Assembly (NCBI GenBank): GCA_044375625.1
Contig: JBILMH010000044.1
Span: 1 to 13,603, forward strand
Length of the DNA stretch: 13,603 nucleotides
Direction: 5' to 3'
Source: CAISOG01 sp044375625
GTDB taxonomy: Bacteria > Pseudomonadota > Alphaproteobacteria > CAISOG01
Shown: piece by piece, positions 13,477 through 13,603 of the stretch
How positions within the stretch are numbered: position 1 is the first letter of the stretch
Layout: every line of letters starts with the position of its first letter
The notes under the pieces: generated by a model
What the model saw: only the letters and a program-made list of their open reading frames with translations
What the model was told of the DNA's origin: nothing
The model's database searches: none
Program-made: the position numbers and the translations under genes

Positions 13477-13603
13477 GGCGCCGGCCGCATGAGGGTGAAC
13501 TTTGCAATGGGTGGCATCGATAATTAACCATTCAAAATCAGGATCATCAATCAAGGTTCCAAGAATTTTCTCCCAAACCCCATTGTCACGCCAACGGCAA
13601 AAA
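13477..13603 (-). mobile_element. Internal fragment of an IS5-family (IS427-like) transposase
   Basis: The minus strand from the right edge is open and reads RWRDNGVWEKILGTLIDD and FEWLIIDATHCKVHPHAAGA, typical of the middle of IS5-family transposases of the IS427 group, with the DDE aspartate in LIIDA. After HAAGA such transposases normally continue with a GGNQ-like segment; here the frame instead becomes the linker of the MauE-type gene (YRLDPMPEE) with no inverted repeat at the junction. The element is therefore broken at this point, probably by deletion or recombination. The rest lies outside the window. Confidence 0.75.

Noticed and set aside
12926..13531. MauE-type protein starting at 13531 with a 60-residue arginine-rich N-terminus
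   Set aside because: The arginine-rich part is an out-of-frame reading of the transposase fragment and the true linker; the natural linker is in the other frame.
1..13603. CRISPR array, prophage, defence or toxin-antitoxin system
   Set aside because: I found no spaced direct repeats, no phage structural or integrase genes and no recognisable nuclease-helicase or toxin-antitoxin pair.
13477..13603. MauE gene fused to a transposase as a functional domesticated protein
   Set aside because: The fused frame stops before the membrane domain and lacks the catalytic core of the transposase in the window, so a broken chimera is the simpler reading.

Overview
The window looks like chromosomal DNA of a proteobacterium, most likely an alphaproteobacterium. 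This rests on the style of the CarB, DnaN, DapC-like and YdcF-like proteins and on GC-rich codon use in the core genes (by eye near 60% GC). Several clearly more AT-rich patches, two insertion-sequence remnants and three damaged genes suggest a genome losing genes and gaining small inserts, as in host-associated or recently bottlenecked lineages. I cannot name the genus from sequence alone.

Layout, left to right. Positions 1-243 are the right end of an IS1595-family insertion sequence, with the transposase C-terminus and terminal repeat. It has cut off the start of an EamA/DMT drug/metabolite exporter gene (244-1026, +). Immediately downstream is a DapC-like succinyldiaminopimelate aminotransferase (1036-2276, +), broken by a one-base loss in a C run near 1188-1193. 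A convergent AT-rich gene for an unrecognised small membrane protein (2306-2854, -) has its own good promoter. Next come a TatD-family metal-dependent hydrolase (2995-3834, -), an AT-rich protein-like remnant without a start codon (about 3822-4010, +), and a large P-type cation ATPase (4097-6664, +). A YdcF/SanA-type membrane protein (6709-7410, -) converges on it. A 302-base gap then holds a pair of inverted REP-like palindromes. The large subunit of carbamoyl-phosphate synthase, carB, follows (7713-11003, +), then an AT-rich VOC/glyoxalase-like gene (11023-11403, -) and dnaN, the DNA polymerase sliding clamp (11467-12591, -). A divergent promoter region separates dnaN from a tRNA with a CAT anticodon (12777-12851, +). 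The right end is an HMA/MauE-type membrane protein gene (12926 to about 13476, -). It is frameshifted and has lost its 5' part, which is replaced by an internal fragment of an IS5-family transposase (about 13477-13603, -).

The intact genes do not form one pathway. They are housekeeping genes (carB for pyrimidine and arginine synthesis, dnaN for replication, tatD, the tRNA) in scattered context: carB has no carA beside it, and dnaN has no dnaA or recF. Small acquired or decaying genes lie between them. I see no CRISPR array, prophage, defence island or secondary-metabolite cluster. The points most worth attention are the homopolymer frameshift in the DapC-like gene, the IS-truncated exporter, the chimeric and frameshifted HMA/MauE gene, the unrecognised membrane protein with its own promoter, and a P-type ATPase whose transmembrane motifs differ from the classical calcium pumps.
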